From the NCBI GenBank assembly GCA_030544215.1, contig JARZZO010000004.1, positions 39,607,980 to 39,671,979 on the forward strand: a stretch of 64,000 bases of DNA, read 5' to 3'. This stretch comes from Zantedeschia hybrid cultivar (taxonomy: Eukaryota > Streptophyta > Magnoliopsida > Alismatales > Araceae). Positions 44,848-57,219 of the stretch are shown here, piece by piece; position 1 is the stretch's first letter; every line of letters begins with the position of its first letter. The notes beneath the pieces were generated by a model that was not told the DNA's origin, searched no databases, and was given only the letters and a program-made list of their open reading frames with translations. Position numbers and translations under genes: made by a program.

Positions 44848-45121
44848 AGATAAAGAGATTTCTCTCACTCTCATAGAAACAAAGTCTTGACATTTTCATA
44901 GCGTGTTATCAGCAAAACAAAGTCTAGAAGTTCTGAAGCTTAATCGAAGTTTCGGTTAGCTCTTAAGTGTAAGAGTTAAGGAACATTGAAAGCTTTTAAG
45001 TCACAGAGCTTGCATAACTTATGACAGAAATTGTTAGCAACTAAACTAATGAGACAAAGAGATTTCTCTCACTCTCATAGAAACAAAGTCTTGATATTTT
45101 CATAGTGTGTTATCACCAAAA
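44848..45121. repeat. Direct duplication of about 68 bp, 206 bp apart
   Basis: AAAGAGATTTCTCTCACTCT followed by CATAGAAACAAAGTC and a TTTTCATAG.GTGTTATCA block occurs at about 44850-44917 and again at about 45056-45121. The minus strand reads GATAACACGCTATGAAAATG, resembling the leader region of some plant LTR elements, but no LTR pair was found. Confidence 0.6.
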
Positions 45122-45594
45122 TATAAAGAATATGAAAACACAAATTACTTAGCAATCTCTCCGTTTTTGTTAATGACAAAACTACTTGAAAATGACAACA
45201 CTACTAGAAGAACTAAAACCACGACAAAAAATAATTCAATCATACAAGGAAATGAAACTGCTTTCAGAGCTAAACAAACAAAACAACACAAATAAAATTA
45301 TCAAAATTGAAACAAGTGGACAATTTATTTCTTCTATATGCAAATGCAGTTAAATAAGAATGTTGGATAGTTTATTTCTCCCATTTTGTGTCATTCACAC
45401 AAAAAGGTAATCACATACATAGAACAAATGAAAGAGAGACACTAAGACATGAAAATGCAATGAGATAGATATATAGCATTACAAAATTGATTTACAAAGT
45501 GTGTTTGAGGAGATACAATGGTGTAGTATAGAAAAATAATAATAATGTAGAGAGGGTACAATGACTTAGAATTGAGAGAATTTGTCTAGACAGG

Positions 45595-46740
45595 TCAGAG
45601 CAAAGGTTTTGACTATCTCCTAGTTCTTTTGCTCAATGGCCTCTGATCTGGCAATGTATTTCGGGAGAGTCATCTTCACTCGCTATCCTAGCTCTGTCCT
45701 CTTCTGCCAGTACTGAGTGTAACCTTGTTGCATCTTGGTCATGTACACTTCACTAGATACTTTATGCCTTAGGTATCTAGGCATTGGATTCTTCTCATAT
45801 AGAATGAAACCTTGTATCTTAAAAGGAGAAACTAGACCTTCATTCTTCAGTGCTTGTTTCATGTTTCTATAGGCCATGTAGATGCACTTATAATTGAAGT
45901 ATGTGTCAAAGAAGAAGGCTATGGACTGCTGGTCTTTAAATTCTCTTATACTGGTAGGACTCTTCTTAGGAGGTCCCCTTTTTTTGTTGACTATCAGGAG
46001 TTGCATCACCTTCCCATTCTGAATAGCCATTTTCAGGAAATGAGAGAAGAGAAGAATAAAGTTGTACTTAGCTAAATGCTTGCCTTTCATTTTCTCATAT
46101 AGCTCCCTATCTGTAAGCCTTCCTCTGTGTTAATCATCAAATAATGAAGTTGTCGAAACTTCATAGGCACAGTGGCCTCATGTAGATCAAGACTGACCTG
46201 TAACAGTCTCTCTAATGTGCTGAGCTCCGAGTCTCTAGACTTCATGCTGAAATTGGCTCAAGCTTACCTCTGATTTGTTTGCTGCCCTTCTCCTGTCATT
46301 GTATTGCAAGAAGTGCCTGTACTCCCACTTAGCTAACTCCTTGCACCTTCTCAATAGGCCTCATGCCTTTAAGCTAGCCATTCCATAAAAGCCAAGGTTG
46401 GTTGTCTTCGTTGAGCTCGTACTGAGTTGTCTTGTAAGAATGAGTAGTATAACTGTAGGTGTAAATTACTCCACTCATGTTCCTTCAGTATTGTTGACTT
46501 CTTCCTGACCTGGGTAACTTCCTTTTTGGTTAGGTAGTGCGGTGCTGTGAACTGGTCTATGTTTATATTTAAGGAAACAGTAGGAGCTGGCCGTTTATTG
46601 GAGGAGAATAATGAACTGAATCATCATCTGAAACTCTATACTATGCACCAGATGCTTGAGGTTCTGACTTTACTGAGAATGCGGGCACATTGAAGGTGAC
46701 AGGAGGCTGCTCTGTTGGAGTCTCTGAAGGAGTTTGAGGC
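45595..46740 (-). pseudogene. Unidentified coding remnant, probably transposon-derived
   Basis: The longest minus-strand frame (46090 to 45683, 135 codons) reads MAIQNGKVMQLLIVNKKRGP, REFKDQQSIAFFFDTYFN, MPRYLRHKVSSEVYMTKMQQ then GYTQYWQKRTELG. It is charged and aromatic like a folded protein, but I do not recognise the family. It lies downstream of the proline-rich remnant (46754-47880), and the two may be parts of one former gene read on the minus strand with stops between them. Function unknown. Confidence 0.35.
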
Positions 46741-46753
46741 ACTGGTGCTGCCC

Positions 46754-47690
46754 TGAGGGGAGGTAAAGGAGGAGGAGGAGATGAGGTAGATCCTACTTCA
46801 GGAAAGAAGGCCTAAGCAGGAAAGAAGTCAGAGGTAGATTGAGGATAGCTAGAGGAGGAGTTAGCTACATCAATGGGTTTAGGGGAAGAGGCTTAAGCTG
46901 GAGGTGGTGTTATGAAAGAAGTGGGAACATCTACAGGAGGAGGTGCATATGTAGAAGTAGAAGTTGCTTCTGGTTGAGAAGAAGAAACTACTACTGGCAG
47001 AGGAGAAGAAGGTGAAGGAGCAACTGTAGCTGGAGGTAGAACAGAACATGGAGACTAAATACGAGAAGAGGGAGGAGATCCAGCAGGCAAAGTAGTAGGT
47101 TGAGTGTAGGAAGTGGAGCAATAAGTGAAGATGTTTGTTTAGAGGGTCTAAAGATGAGGGGAATGGTGTCAAGGATAGGTACATTGTCTACAATGTTAAT
47201 GGTTTCATACAATGGTGCCCTGGGAGATGGTAGAGGAGGAGGAGGAGATGAGGTAGATCCTACTTCAGGAAAGAAGGCCTGAGCAGGAAAGGAGTCAGAG
47301 GTAGACTAAGGGTAGCCAGAGGAGGAGCTGGCTACATCAATGGGTTTGGAGGAAGAGGCTTGAGTTGAAGGTGGTGTTGTGAAAGAAGTGGAAACATCTA
47401 CAAGAGGAGGTGCAGATGTAGAAGCTGCTTCTGGTTTAGAAGAAGAAACTACTATTGGTAGAGGAGAAGAAGATGAAGGAGCAACAGTGGCTGGAGGTAG
47501 AACAGAAGATGGAGACTGAATACGAGAAGAGGGAGGAGCTCCAGTAGGTAAAGTAGTAGGTTAAGTGGTAGGAGGTGGAGCAATAGGTGAAGATGGTTGT
47601 TCAAAGGGTCCAGAGATAAGGTGGATGGTGTCAAGGATGGGTACATTGTCTACAATGTTGATGGTTTTAGACAATGGTATCCTAGGAGAA
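46754..47690 (-). repeat. 467-bp tandem duplication of a proline/serine-rich coding remnant
   Basis: ATGAGGTAGATCCTACTTCA occurs at 46781 and 47248; the two units run about 46754-47220 and 47221-47690. On the minus strand they encode ETINIVDNVPILDTIPL / KTINIVDNVPILDTIHL followed by a Pro/Ser-rich segment (PSSPIAPPP, LPPATVAPSSSSPLPIVVSS). Several in-frame stops interrupt both units. The proline-rich stretch continues to about 47880. Unit divergence is clear, so the duplication is old. Confidence 0.75.
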
Positions 47691-48263
47691 TGAGGAGTAG
47701 GAGAAGTGGGAGGTGCAGATGGTTTAGGAGATGAGGCTGGAGGCTAGGAAGAGGTGGTCTCTTCACCAGCTTGATGCTCTAGCTATAGAGAGGGTGGAGG
47801 AACAGATGTGGTGGAGGAAGTGGAAGGGCAAGGAGGCCTAGGCTGTCTCTCTTTTTGACATGCATACATCCCCATTTAAAAAACATGATAAGTATATAGG
47901 AACGTATTTCCTAAATATAACATGCATACACGGGAGGGTATATTGATTGCATCACAAAGCAAAAAAAAAATAAATTTCATGCTACCACGGATCAATATAA
48001 CAAATATATACTGGCAATTCATTAATAATTAAAAAAATAAACTATCCCCCTCCCTTAAATTATAACTGAGTGTGACCAATAATAATTAAACAAAAAAATA
48101 ACTGGATAGCCAGTGTCTCGGTTAGATAGAAATAACAATATTAAAGTCCGAAGTCCATATACAGTCCAAAATTAAATTACATAGTTTAAATTGTACAACT
48201 TGGGAACCGATTTCGATCGACCCCTAATAATTATAATAAAATTGGACTTGAATAATAAAAATG

Positions 48264-48509
48264 TCAAGATGGTATCACCATGGTCTCTAATGAATCCTTG
48301 AAAAAATAACACTTTGGGACACTGGCCATCTGTCTAATGAACCACACACACAACCATGCAATATTAACATAATGTTCATGTAGAACGAATTCGATAACTT
48401 GTTCTGTGCGTAGAGTCCCCACGGGCAGAGTAGTGGGATCGATCTTCTCAAAATGTGTGGTTCGTCCTCGTTGTCGTGGACGGCTATCAGAATCGCCTAC
48501 TTCTTTCAC
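48264..48509 (-). pseudogene. Short unidentified open frame upstream of the proline-rich remnant
   Basis: The frame reads DSRPRQRGRTTHFEKIDPTT, LPVGTLRTEQVIEFVLHEHY then VNIAWLCVWFIRQMASVPK. It looks protein-like and lies 380 bp upstream, on the same strand, of the proline-rich remnant, so it may be the first exon of the same former gene. No family is recognised. The sequence between it and 47880 is AT-rich and could be an intron. Confidence 0.3.
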
Positions 48510-50690
48510 GCATCAAGTTATCAAATAAGGAAAGAGAAAAGAGAGAGAGGAGGAGGGAGGTTCTTAGTGGAGAAAAAAATAAGGAGAGGAGAGAACTCTC
48601 CTATGTATGTCTTCTCCTTCCCCAAAAGACTCTTTTTATACGTGCGAGTCTCCTATAGACCCCACAAGTCCTTGAACTTACCCACTCACAAGGGGAAAGT
48701 CAGAAGGAAACGTATCCACCACCAATGTGGATGTGCATGGGACTCCTTCCCAACTTACAATTTGGTAGCAGAATAAGAAGGAATAAGCTGACTTATTTCC
48801 GTTATTCTTTTTGTCATGCTTTGATTGTATGGATTTCTTAACCTAAGTGGAAATGCTTATTCTAGAATAAGAGAGAATGGACAATTCAAGTAAAATGTTC
48901 AAATTGCTTGTTCTACATAGAATAAACATTAATGACACCTCCTTTATCTTTTTTTTTAAAAAAATTTACGTTACCTAATTAGAATGGCTTATTGAGTAGA
49001 GGTAGAATAGAGTTACCAAAGTAAAATAAGCCTTGTTCTGGTATAAGCAATCTAGAATTGCTTATACCATCCTAATCTCTCGTCTCACTAAACATAAAAT
49101 CTAATAAAATAAAAATCAAATAACTAAACTAAGCTCAGTGTAACACCTCGGATATCTAAGCAGTACATATCCCAATTATTTAAGGTCCTCAACTCGGTGA
49201 TTTGTAAATTCAAATCATATCTAAACATATAGCATGATGATCGAATCAAAACATGAGTATTGGTAGGCAAGGGTACAGGATTGTGCTATGCTGCTTTTAA
49301 GGGATTAGGGGCGATTTTGCTAGTAAGGTGGTTGCTATAACTGCAGTTTTCTTCACCATTTTCTTCCAATCTTTTTTGCTTTGTCTCTCCCCTATCATAG
49401 GTAGAGGGCAGAGATTCATCACACTGCATCTTTGGGCTTTTTATTAACTGTTTAGTTGTTTCCCAAGTGACAGGTGTAAAAGAGATTCATTGGAAATGCA
49501 AATGAGAATAATAGTTGAGGATCAACTTTTATGTAGAAAGAGTAGTTAGAAAAAAAGTTATCTCATTGTTTTGCTAGAAGGGAAGATCAAGAGCAGAACT
49601 CTTAGGACACTCTTATCTGTCCCTTTTCTTTGGAGATAATCTTCTCATTCTGTTGCTATCGTCCGTAGTGTCTCTTCCTAGAAATATAACAATGCGTTCG
49701 TCTTTTGCCACAGTTTGAAGTTTTTTCTATGCTTATAATATTTGAGTCATACTTGCTGCAATGTCCCAAGGCATTGCAGCTGAAACCATCATTTGATTTT
49801 GTGATCGGACAACAGACGGCTGCTCACCACCCCGCAGGGAGGGGGTGCGGCTAAACTTGAAGTCTGTGTGGCAGTTGCAGCAGCAATGCAGTTCGGGCAT
49901 TGCCACAAGTAGTACTCATAATACTTTGTCTTTTCTTTTTTGTCCTAAATGCATTCTAACTGAGGGCCAGATCCCAGACTCCCACCAAAGCTATAAAGAG
50001 TTCTTAGATCTACATCTTGAACACCTTCATGGTCCTGTACACTCTTTTCTTTCCTTTTCTGCTTCACTGCCTCAATCTGTTCATTCTTCCCACTATTTCA
50101 GAGGAACTTATCATACTAAACCCTCTCCATACTTCCAAGGAAGATGAATATTAGTTGGATGGAACAGCTTCCAGAGGTACAATCTTCCCTGCTCTCTTCT
50201 GTACTTGTCCATCCTTGCCAATTAACATCTGTGATAGCCCAGAATGGGCCAATTTATCTGTTAACCAGCACGGAATGGGACCAAATTATCTGTTAACCAG
50301 GTATTTCAATAGTCTAGGTTTAGTCCTACCACTCTCCTCTTCCATATTGATGCTCACTGTAGGGTGGTCACTCAAATATGATTATCTCCCTCTCATGATG
50401 AGTATTAAAGCCTGGCTTCTCAATATCAGGCTTCCTACGTAAATTGTAAATATGAGATGTTAAATGGGACTGAAGTCCTGGGTTCACTGTGCAGAAGATG
50501 CACCTGCTTCCTTGCTTCTGTTGAGAACTGTTTTATACCATTCCGGGACTCTTTGAATGGGTTGGCAAGGTCTCTTATTGCATGCTGGATCTTACTCTGT
50601 TGGATTTAATGGGCCTGTCAAGTTTGAGTTTTGTTTGTACAGATGAGTTAACAGACCTGCTACTGGTTTTATAAATCCTGAACAGAACCA
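48510..50690. other. Noncoding stretch
   Basis: No gene is supported. AGTGTAACACCTCGG at 49137 resembles the plus-strand end of a Tekay/Del LTR (GTAACRCCC) and could be a solo-LTR edge, but no matching second edge was found. A 33-bp near-repeat (GGGCCAATTTATCTGTTAAC / GGACCAAATTATCTGTTAAC) sits at 50245-50300. Confidence 0.4.
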
Positions 50691-50698
50691 AGTGGAAG

Positions 50699-50889
50699 CA
50701 AGGTTCGGACCGACTCGGATCTCCCATGATCCAGTACGAGTCGGGTTGATTGGTACAAACTCGGCTGAGTGGCAGGGAAAAGATCTCTCAAATCACACCG
50801 ACTCAGTCGAGCCGCACCAACTCGGATTCGCCATGATATGGTACGAATCGCCCGAGTCGGCACGAGTCGATCCAATACGGCAAACCATG
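50699..50889. mobile_element. hAT MITE, 191 bp
   Basis: The left end is CAAGGTTCGGACCGACTCGG and the right end, inverted, CATGGTTTGCCGTATTGG. It is flanked by AGTGGAAG (50691-50698) and AGTGGGAG (50890-50897), an 8-bp duplication with one change. The interior is rich in GAGTCG motifs like the 207-bp MITEs. Ends match the hAT-1 terminus at 18820. Confidence 0.82.
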
Positions 50890-51794
50890 AGTGGGAGTTT
50901 GAGGCTACTAAGATGTTGCTTGAGAGTTTATTTGTAAAAGAGAGAATCAATTTCCTCTTCTCTAGGACACGGCTGGTGGCTGAGTTGTTGGTCTCTTTTT
51001 GTGGTTGAAGAATAAAGGGGTGGATGACCTGTCTATTTCAGATAACTGGGTGACCTGGTAAGTGGGGCCATACCAGACTCTTGGTTTGGCAGTTCTGGGT
51101 CTTTGACAGAGTAAGGAAGATGCAGCAGAGTGTGGGGCCTGTGCAGGGATTGTGGTCAGAACTTGAGGAAGCTGTGATACTGGGCAGCAATAAGTTACCC
51201 CTGCAGTGGCTAGGAAAGATAAGGAAGGAAAAAAAGATGTGGGAAGAATTGGTCACCCATGAAAGCTCTCAAACGCACTTGTCCTTAACCCTGATTAGTA
51301 TTTCAAATATTTAAAATAAACTGATTACTGGACTATTTATGTTCCTAAGCCTTTACTAACACCCCTAACAAATAAAAAAAATGACACAATTTATCAATAA
51401 CATAAATGTTTTTGTTTCAATTTGCTGTGAATTATATTGTGAATAAATACCCATATCTAAATATTAGGAACTAAAAAATTAGTTCCTAATACTTCAAGAT
51501 ATGGGGATTTAGTCACAATAAATTAAATAAGCCATAGGGTATAGTTACCTTGGCTGAATATGCAAGCATCGAAGGGGCTGCTGACATTTATGTCATGGAA
51601 GGAAAATTTAATAAGCAAGAGTTCGCTGCTGACATTTAGGCATAAGAGGAAAATTTAATAAGCAAGAGTTTAAGGACAAAACATTGAGCTTAAATGTACA
51701 ATCATAAAATCCTAAAAAGTTTGTAACTGTATGTACAAACTCTATAAATGTTTTCAACTATACAGAGAACTTAAACATAGTGAATCAAAATTAT

Positions 51795-52043
51795 GTTTAT
51801 GAAGAGTATAATCAAAGGTTCTGAGGCGTAAGTAGCCTAGGTGCATAGATCACGGTTAAGAGTCAAAATTTTATCAGTAAAATAAAGGAAGAGTGGATAT
51901 AGGCGATGGATAATCCCCGTTTATGAAGAGTATGATCAAAGGTTCTATGAGGCATAAGTAGCCTAGGTGCATATATCACCGTTAAGAGTCAAAATTTTAT
52001 CAGTAAAATAAACAAAGAGTAGATATAGGTGATGGATAATGCC
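51795..52043. repeat. Two-copy tandem repeat, 124 bp
   Basis: GTTTATGAAGAGTATAATCA begins at 51795 and GTTTATGAAGAGTATGATCA at 51919. Both copies contain AAGTAGCCTAGGTGCATA and GAGTCAAAATTTTATCAGTA. They are nearly identical and noncoding. Confidence 0.88.
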
Positions 52044-52520
52044 CGACCCTCCAGGCTCCTAGGTAGCGAGTATTATTGTGTAGCTGGATGGCTTTTAAAA
52101 TTAAGGGATAATTCGAAACCTGAATAAGGAATGAGTTTTGTCTGATAACTTATTTCACTGCGGACAAAAGTGACATGCAAAATCCTCGAATACCAGCAAA
52201 CATTTGTCAGATGCAATTTGCTTCAGGTTCTGGTATTACTCAGCTTCATGCAATTTTGTGATATTCAAATCTAGTGTCCATTCTGAAGCTTTGGGACAAT
52301 GGTCTTTAGATGGAGCCCCTCCCCCTGAATTTTAGATATCTAAACCGTGTGTGTAAAAGTAGATTTGGTATGATTGGCGGTTCATCACAATCATTAATTA
52401 GCCAGCAAAGTTGCCGCAGTTGTTCCTTCCATTTCTTTTTCATTGCGCTTCTGTCTTGAGATTTGCTTATATGTTTTGAGGATGCTCATTCCTTTCTTTT
52501 GTTTTCCTTTTTTTGATCAG
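52044..52520. other. Noncoding stretch before the DUF1218 exons
   Basis: T-rich, intron-like sequence that ends in a polypyrimidine tract and TTTGATCAG, the acceptor of the next exon. The first DUF1218 exons (signal-anchor and first membrane segments) were not found in the window. Confidence 0.5.
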
Positions 52521-53129
52521 GGAGACAGTTGTTGACAGTAACCATGGCAATTATACTTTTTGTGTCTATGATTCTGATGTTGCAACTGGTTACGGTGTTG
52601 GTGCTTTCCTCTTTCTGTTTTCAAGTGAGTCTCTACTTATGACTGTGACAAAGTGCATGTGTTTTGGGAGGCCACTAGCACCCGGTGAGAATCGAGCTTG
52701 GTCCATCATATATTTTGGTTCATCATGGTAAAGTTCCTTCCAAATTTATCTTACCTTCTCAATCATACATTCAGAATACACTAACGTCGGTGCCATTCTG
52801 TCCATTGGCTGGTGTTATCTTGAGTTTGTGAGGTTTCCCGGGGAATGCTGTATGTAATAGCTTTTTTTCTTTTGCAGGCTAACTTTCTTAATTGCAGAGG
52901 CATGTCTAGTTGCTGGGGCAGCAAAGAATGCCCCATCACCCCAAGTACAGGGGTATGATTTATGCACAGAACTGGACCTGAGTCCCTCAAGAAAGGCGTC
53001 TTCATTGCAGGAGCTGTGTTTGTTGTCTTTACGATGCTTCTCAATGTGTACTTGTACATGTACTTCATGCAACATGTACATTTGATGGCCTTACATGTAA
53101 GCGATCTCTGGAGTAGGTTTTTCCTTTAA
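52521..53129 (+). pseudogene. DUF1218 membrane-protein gene, last two exons, frameshifted
   Basis: DUF1218 proteins are plant four-pass membrane proteins, some linked to secondary wall and lignin formation. Exon one (52521-52727) encodes NYTFCVYDSDVATGYGVGAF followed by LFLFSSESLLM, then the CMCFGRPLAPGENRAWSIIY block, and ends at ATG/GTAAAG. Exon two (from 52878 after TTTGCAG) encodes LTFLIAEACLVAGAAKNA in phase. The frame then shifts near 52930 (HHPKYRG in the next frame) and again before ESLKKGVFIAGAVFVVFTML, the last membrane segment, ending at TAA near 53129. Splice sites look intact, but two frameshifts imply a pseudogene or base errors. The N-terminal half is missing from this window. 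Confidence 0.8.
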
Positions 53130-53164
53130 ACTTACATGGCGACACTTTTAGGAAGATAGAATAC

Positions 53165-53296
53165 ATATATATATATATATATTTATTTATTTTCTTTCAT
53201 CTTCAACTATTATAATTCCCCTGCTCACTTTGCTGGTTTTCTTCCTTCTTCAACTATTATAATTCTTATAATTCCCCTGCTCACTTTGCTGGTGTT
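53165..53296. repeat. (TA)n run and a 75-bp tandem duplication
   Basis: ATATATATATATATATATAT at 53165-53185 is followed by two copies of CTTCAACTATTATAATTC then CCCTGCTCACTTTGCTGGT (53202 and about 53249). It lies just after the DUF1218 frame and is noncoding. Confidence 0.8.
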
Positions 53297-54200
53297 ATAT
53301 ATGGACCTGTGGTTTCGGAAATTAAGTACGCACGTGATGTGTCTATGAAAAGTTTTTCGCTTCCAAATTCAGATGACAATACACTAGAATTGCCTACCTG
53401 GCGGGGATAATTCAGTAAGACTTTTTTCTTGTGTTTATGTTGAACACGTACGTTGGGTGTTTGTCGGATTCTGCTGGAATCTTACTTTTTTCCCTGATTT
53501 TCTATGCATCCTTTTTTCTAGATGGGAAAAAAAACTATTCACTTGGTGAGAATGGGTGCTGCATTGCTTTTCGATAAGAGCAGTACATGGGGGATTACAG
53601 ATTCCTCAGTCGTAAACACCTTGAAAGGTATCCAAATTCGTGCAAAGTCCAAAATTGTCCCAGTTTCCAGGGGACTGGACTCGATCAGCCCGTTATCCGT
53701 TATCTGCCCCTGTTTAATCGAATGCCCAGATGCCTATTTGCAAATTTTTTTAAAAAATAAATAAATAAATCTGTGTTTTTCTTTTTCTACTCTAGTGATA
53801 ATTGCCCGCCGTGCATTTTAAGCTAAATATCACTATTCCGCTGTAAGAAAAATAGGAAACGTTTGGCATGACCTTTGCCTAGATTCGAGACGAGACTACC
53901 ACCTGCCTGGAGTCAAGTAGTATGTTAACCTTGAGTTCTGATTGGTAAATCAAGAATTTCTCACATCATCATGTACTGAGTTGTCGTTGACCAACATGTT
54001 CTGCCAATCAGAGTTTGGAGTCGGCCTTAGGTGACGTTTGATAAAACTTATTTTAAATATCTTAAGTGTAATTTTTCATATATTGTCTAAATATGTAAAA
54101 AAGAACAAGAGTTACACGAGAAGTTTGTTTGGTAAATAACTTAATTGACATCTAAATTAATGTATTATTTTATAAACATATTTTTAAACTGCTAAACAAT
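53297..54200. other. Noncoding stretch
   Basis: No gene is seen. The frame at 53522-53764 is short and has no recognised domain. The stretch becomes AT-rich towards the tandem array that starts near 54200. Confidence 0.5.
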
Positions 54201-55030
54201 ACTTATAATTTTGTTCTTTTTGCTTTTATTACCATTATAAATCAACGGGATATGTGACTTTTACATATATATCCCTACAACTATAATATTTACATCTACA
54301 TCCCTAACTTTTATATTTTGCAAAAATACCTTAAAACTTAAAATACTCATAATTTTGTTCTATTTTATTTTATTACAGTTGAAATCAACAAGATGTGTGA
54401 CTTTTACATATATATCCCTATAACTATAATAATTATACTTGGGTCCCTCGCTTTTATATTTTGCATTTAAAGATTAAAAAATACTCATAATTTTGTTCTT
54501 TTTTATTTTATGACAATTGTAAACGATGGGATGTGTGACCTTTACATATGTATCACTGTACCTATAATATTTACATCTACATCCCTAATGTTTATATTTT
54601 GCAAAAATACCCTTAAAAATACTCATATTTTGTTCTTTTTTATTCTATTATAGTTGAAATCAACAGGATGTGACTTTTACATATATATCTCTCTAATTAT
54701 AAAATTTAGATCTAGTTCTCTAACTTTTATAATTTGCAAAAATACTCTTAAAAACTTATAAATGCTCATAATTTTATTCTTTTTTATTCTACTACAGTTG
54801 AAATCAACCGGATGTGTGCCTTTTACATATATATCCCCTAATTATAATATTTATATCTAGATCCTTAACTTTTATAATTTGAAAAAAAAACCCTTAAAAA
54901 CTTAAAATACTTATAATTTTGTTCTTTTTTTATTCTACTACAGTTGAAATCAATCAGATATGTGACCTTTACATATATATATATCCCCCTAATTATAATA
55001 TTTACATATAGGTCCCTAACTTCTACATAG
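54201..55030. repeat. AT-rich tandem repeat, 138-145 bp, about six copies
   Basis: The landmark ACTCATAATTTTGTTCT recurs near 54201, 54345, 54483, 54621, 54764 and 54909. Each unit also has GAAATCAACAGGATGTGTGA, CTTTTACATATATATCCC and CATCCCTAACTTTTATATTT. It is noncoding. The period is regular but units are diverged, so it is an old local array. Confidence 0.85.
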
Positions 55031-57219
55031 TTAATTCTTCCATTATAGGTAAATCAGAAATTTCACCGCACATGTTTGCATAAACAATTGGAAAGTATGT
55101 CATAGAAATGATCTAATTTTGTTCTGCATGAACCAAGAAAGAAGAAAGAAAGAGATCACCGTGAACCATACGTGCTGTTTGTTGGGATGTAAAACACTAA
55201 AAAAATTCTTGTAACACCCCATTTTATCTTGTGAAACATATCGATCTTCCATAATATGCTACTCTTTTTTTCAAACACTAAAAATTTCCAAGGATCCAGA
55301 ATAAGATCATGATATTTTTCATTTCAAGTAACAATCATTCATAGTATCATATAACAAACTTGTTCCCTGCCTCCCTGTTCTAATTAAGAATGTTGATAAT
55401 TCACAAAATTGTTTCAACCAACGATATCTAGAAAATAAAAAAATATAAAAAATTAGATCAATTTAACAATATCAGCAGCTAGACAACACGCCCATGCATT
55501 CCTCGCGTCATTACCTTTTCTGATATTGTGTCCGCTTTAGCCAGAGATTCCTGCGGATCTATCCTAGAGTATTCTCTCTTCAATTATCTGAGAGCGAATG
55601 ATCTTATATTAAACACTCAATCACCTTTGAAGGTCTTCCGCTGGACCCGATCTTTGGCTATTAGAGATCCCGTGGATAGGGATTTGTGAGCTATGGTCAA
55701 AGTCTAGAAGTCCACCAACAAGATGTCTTTAATGTCTCAAGTCCAAGGATCAACCGCGCCACTGTGACGATGAATCAAGCTGGCTGACAGTCAGGTAAAA
55801 TTACCATCTGACGATTCATGTTGGATAAGTTTAGTGAACTCATTCCCCAATGAACACCTACAATTCATAGTGTCTCCACACAAGTAACTAATGAGATCAA
55901 TCACTCTCATCATATGAGCTGGAATAATCTATACTAGTCTTACCGGATGTTTGATGTTCTTTTCAAATGTCTTACGACTAGGAACAATTAATAACGTATG
56001 TTTATAAGTCATCAGTCTCATTATTATGATATCATAATAATACGATGACTATTGCACACATTAAAGGACTTCATTATGCACAATTATCAATACACCAATC
56101 TTCATAATGAAATTAATATCATTTATCAGTGAACCAGATTGTAATAGGTGCCTTATAATTAGTTTTGAGGATATCTATATCCAACAATCTCCTACTTGGA
56201 CTCGAACCAATCACTTTTGTATTTGATCTCCATCAAATCTAGGTGATACTCACATAAAGTCTGCAACCAAGGCTTAGTCGAGGATCTGCTAAGTTATCTA
56301 CAGATAGAATATTTTCTATTGCTTTATATCCTCTGTATTCTTTATTTCTGAACCTGTGAAAGAGCCTCATAATGTTCTACAACTTCTGGTGAGACCATAG
56401 CTCCACCACAAAATTGACTACTTCCACTGTTGTCGTACAACAACGGGATAGGATTAGAGACATTTTAAAACTACATCTAGTTCATAGATGAACTCTTTCA
56501 TCCATAGTGTTCCAATAACTGTACCACATGTTTATGTCGTCATCTTAACATCGATTTCTAGTTGGAATCCTTCCAATCCATCCATATTGTTCTATCAATT
56601 GTAATCATGTTAGCAGTGATTTCTATCTTGGAACTCTTCCAATCCACTGTTTTCTCATTAGAAAGCAAAATCCAAGTTTGACTCAGTATGACCTCATAGT
56701 TTCAAATCATCTTCTCCATAATCCAGGAGTCCACCCTTAGCACTCTTCAAGTGCATAGTGATGTGTTTCATTTCTTCTTACAAGGTTCTCCTGTATCCTT
56801 TAAGGAATTTTTTCTTAAAGAAATAAATTCCACATCTCAACAATTGACACTTATTATGGAATTTGTCATGTCAAACATTTTGACTTATATGTTAACGTAA
56901 CTGTTGGTAACATCCTCATCGATCTATCTTAATAGATTCGTATTTCCAATACGCATGATGTTTTATCCAAACCTATTATGGAGAAGTACATGGATAATAA
57001 TCCTTTGACTGATGGTAACATCTTGATGTCATTCTCAATGACTATGATGTTATTATCACAAAGCATTAACAACGCAACTGTGCTCCCACTATCATCTTTG
57101 TGCACACACTATCCGTCGTCATTCTTAATGTTCACTTAGTGTTTGACCATTAGGTCAAAACTATGATTCCAACTTTGGGAAGTTTCATTATGATTCAAAA
57201 TAGATCTTTGAAGTCATAA
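55031..57219. other. Noncoding stretch, possible LTR-element remnants
   Basis: No coding domain is seen. CTTGTAACACCCCATTTTAT at 55209 resembles the outer end of a minus-strand gypsy LTR. The phrase AACAATCTCCTACTTGGACT at 56185 is of a kind often seen in plant LTR elements. Both are weak. The stretch ends at the LTR of the Tat-like element (57220), with CATAA at 57215-57219 as the possible target-site copy; the other copy would lie outside the window. Confidence 0.35.

Noticed and set aside
49137..55215. Possible solo Tekay LTR between GTAACACC edges at 49137 and 55209
   Set aside because: Only the short edge is similar; the interiors do not align with the LTRs at 5343 or 12431 by eye.
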